Shown here piece by piece: positions 60,498 through 64,000 of a stretch of 64,000 nt of DNA. This stretch comes from Staphylococcus condimenti (GTDB lineage Bacteria; Bacillota; Bacilli; Staphylococcales; Staphylococcaceae). Each line of letters starts with the position of its first letter. The stretch's first letter is position 1. The stretch spans positions 186,001 to 250,000 of the forward strand of contig NZ_CP015114.1 in assembly GCF_001618885.1 (NCBI RefSeq), written 5' to 3'. Under the pieces are notes generated by a model. That model was not told the DNA's origin, made no database searches, and saw only the letters and a list, made by a program, of their open reading frames with translations. The translations under genes were made by a program, and so were the position numbers.

Positions 60498-60502
60498 TAT
60501 CT

Positions 60503-60534
60503 AAAAAAGGCGCCTATCACAGGCGCCTTTTTTT
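60503..60534. terminator. Bidirectional terminator between csbD and the LLM gene
   Basis: AAAAAAGGCGCCT-ATCAC-AGGCGCCTTTTTT: long GC-rich stem with T runs on both strands. Confidence 0.93.
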
Positions 60535-61531
60535 ATAAGTCTTTAATTATTTTTTTCAAGCGTTTGAATGAGTCGATTTGTTTGTCTTTGTCATAAATGT
60601 AGCTGATAGCCATCAACTCATCAATTTCACCATAGAAATCAATAAAGTCTTCGATTTGTGCTTTGACTGTTTCTTCTGAGCCGATTAAAGAGTCTTGAGC
60701 ACGTTTTTCAGCCATTTGTAATTCAGCAGGTGTTAAAACAGATGCTAAATCATCAACTGGCGGTTGAAGCGGCTCCATTCTGCCTCGTGCAATACTAATC
60801 ATCACTTGTGCTAAAGTAGTAGATAATTTTTTCGCTTCTTCATCTGTTTCTGCTACGATAGCATTCAAACATACAATAACGTATGGTTTATCGAGTACAT
60901 CAGAAGGCTCAAATAATTCTTTATAAATCGCAATCGCTTCTTTCATCTGCTGTGGAGCGAAGTGACCAGCAAATACATAAGGCAACCCTTGTCTTGCTGC
61001 TAAGTGGGCTGAATCTGTTGAAGAACCGAGAATATATAAAGGTACATTTTTATCAACAGCTGGATAAGCTCTTACGTAGCCTTGTTGATTTTCAGGACCA
61101 AAGAATTTTTTTAATTGTGCAACTTCCTCAGGAAAAGCATAAACACCATTATGCTGATCGCGTCTTAATGCACTTGCTGTCATCATGTCAGTACCAGGGG
61201 CTCTTCCTAAACCTAAGTCTACACGATTCGGGTAAATTGTTTCTAATGTACCGAATTGTTCAGCCACTACTAATGGTGCGTGGTTTGGAAGCATAATTCC
61301 TCCAGAGCCCACACGTATTTTTGAAGTATGTTCTAATGTATGTTGAATCAGCAATACAGTTGCAGAGCTTACTAAATTAGGCGCATTGTGATGTTCTGCA
61401 ATCCAGTAACGTTCATAATCTAATTTATCTAAATTTTGAGCAAGAGTCACCATATCATCGATTGCTTCTTTTTCATCTCCGCCTTCGCGAATAGGTACTA
61501 AGTTTAAAGCTGAAAGTTTTATATCACTCAC
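60533..61531 (-). CDS. LLM class flavin-dependent monooxygenase
   Basis: Bacterial luciferase-like (LLM) protein; FMN/flavin-linked oxidoreductase with unknown substrate, resembling B. subtilis YhbW/YvbT-type MsnO8 proteins. SALNLVPIREGG at the N-terminus, YWIAEHHNAPNLVSSATVLLI, VGSGGIMLPNHAPLVVAEQFGTL and VDLGLGRAPGTD are the family signatures. 332 aa. Start is ATG or equivalent at 61531, with AAAGGAGGC upstream. A minus-strand extended -10 (TGT-TATAAT, plus-strand 61563-61571) may drive it. Confidence 0.92.
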   Translation of the reverse strand: MSDIKLSALNLVPIREGGDEKEAIDDMVTLAQNLDKLDYERYWIAEHHNAPNLVSSATVLLIQHTLEHTSKIRVGSGGIMLPNHAPLVVAEQFGTLETIYPNRVDLGLGRAPGTDMMTASALRRDQHNGVYAFPEEVAQLKKFFGPENQQGYVRAYPAVDKNVPLYILGSSTDSAHLAARQGLPYVFAGHFAPQQMKEAIAIYKELFEPSDVLDKPYVIVCLNAIVAETDEEAKKLSTTLAQVMISIARGRMEPLQPPVDDLASVLTPAELQMAEKRAQDSLIGSEETVKAQIEDFIDFYGEIDELMAISYIYDKDKQIDSFKRLKKIIKDL

Positions 61532-61600
61532 AAATTTTGCCTCCTTTTATAATCATGTCTCAATTATAACAGTGGTATTCAAAAGAAAGTATTTAACTGC

Positions 61601-61628
61601 TTATCAACTAATTTTCAGATGTTATAAT
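61601..61628 (+). promoter_or_regulatory. iscS-mnmA promoter
   Basis: TTATCA (61601-61606), a 16-nt spacer and an extended -10, TGT-TATAAT (61620-61628). An 11-of-15 CodY-like sequence starting AATTTTCAGA at 61610 lies in the spacer, too weak to claim. Confidence 0.55.
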
Positions 61629-61712
61629 GAAAATGAAACAGAGCACTAGAAAAATTGACATGATGGTGCTAGAATTGGAACATTGATAAAATTGTGAGGA
61701 AGTGTCTGACTA

Positions 61713-63967
<2,255 letters not shown>

Positions 63968-64000
63968 ATGAATAGTATAGAGACGAGAATATTACCTCGT

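Noticed and set aside
60883..61296. 137-codon plus-strand reading frame
   Set aside because: Lies antisense to the well-supported LLM monooxygenase gene; no family resemblance and no ribosome binding site.
61610..61624. CodY-like sequence in the iscS promoter
   Set aside because: Only about 11 of 15 positions match the CodY box; too weak in AT-rich DNA to list as a site.

Overview
The window is a 64 kb stretch of low-GC Firmicute core chromosome. Protein sequences and gene order point to Staphylococcus: polA-mutM-coaE-gapB-nrdR-dnaB-dnaI-thrS, infC-rpmI-rplT, tig-clpX-engB, hemAXCDBL, valS-folC-comC-radC, mreCD-rplU-prp-rpmA-obgE, ruvAB-queA-tgt-yajC-secDF, recJ-apt-rel, dtd-lytH, hisS-aspS, tcdA/rarA, cymR and iscS-mnmA. 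Many products look nearly identical to S. aureus proteins as I remember them (Rel, L27, L21, Obg, QueA), but with enough differences that a non-aureus, coagulase-negative species is likely. The species cannot be fixed from the sequence alone.

Layout. 1-8.4 kb: DNA replication and repair (polA, mutM), CoA synthesis (coaE), gluconeogenic GAPDH (gapB), the ribonucleotide reductase repressor (nrdR) and the helicase loaders (dnaB, dnaI). 8.4-12.5 kb: thrS under a T-box and lysP under a lysine riboswitch. 12.5-21 kb: the L20-autoregulated infC-rpmI-rplT operon, a Nudix hydrolase, a TPR-like protein, trigger factor, ClpX and the ribosome-assembly GTPase EngB. 19.7-25.9 kb: a six-gene haem operon. 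26-28.4 kb: an AbrB-family membrane protein, then pcp and tag on the minus strand. 28.4-34.2 kb: T-box-controlled valS-folC, a prepilin peptidase and radC. 34.2-35.3 kb: three small poorly known genes, one on the minus strand. 35.4-43.9 kb: mreCD, the L21-leader ribosomal protein operon with the L27 protease Prp, obgE, pheB, ruvAB, queA, tgt and yajC. 44-53.5 kb: secDF, recJ, apt, rel, dtd and lytH. 53.5-57.2 kb: T-box-controlled hisS-aspS, then a 6S RNA gene. 57.2-64 kb: tcdA and convergent rarA, cymR, two small probably sigma-B-controlled stress proteins, a luciferase-like monooxygenase on the minus strand, and iscS-mnmA.

The genes are mostly translation, tRNA modification, protein export and folding, replication and repair, and haem synthesis. 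They are transcribed almost entirely rightward, in compact operons with 4-bp overlaps. The regulatory interest lies in the leaders: three T-boxes, one lysine riboswitch, the L20 and L21 autoregulatory leaders, 6S RNA, and long structured or AT-rich leaders before rel and secDF that I cannot assign to a known class.

I see no insertion sequence, prophage, CRISPR array, rRNA or tRNA gene, and no defence-like or plainly novel multigene system. The best leads are small: a minus-strand 56-aa membrane protein with its own terminator, an ATA start codon for infC, a PerR/Fur-like box on the hem promoter, a cre-like site at gapB, sigma-B-like promoters for two small stress proteins, and the rel and secDF leaders.
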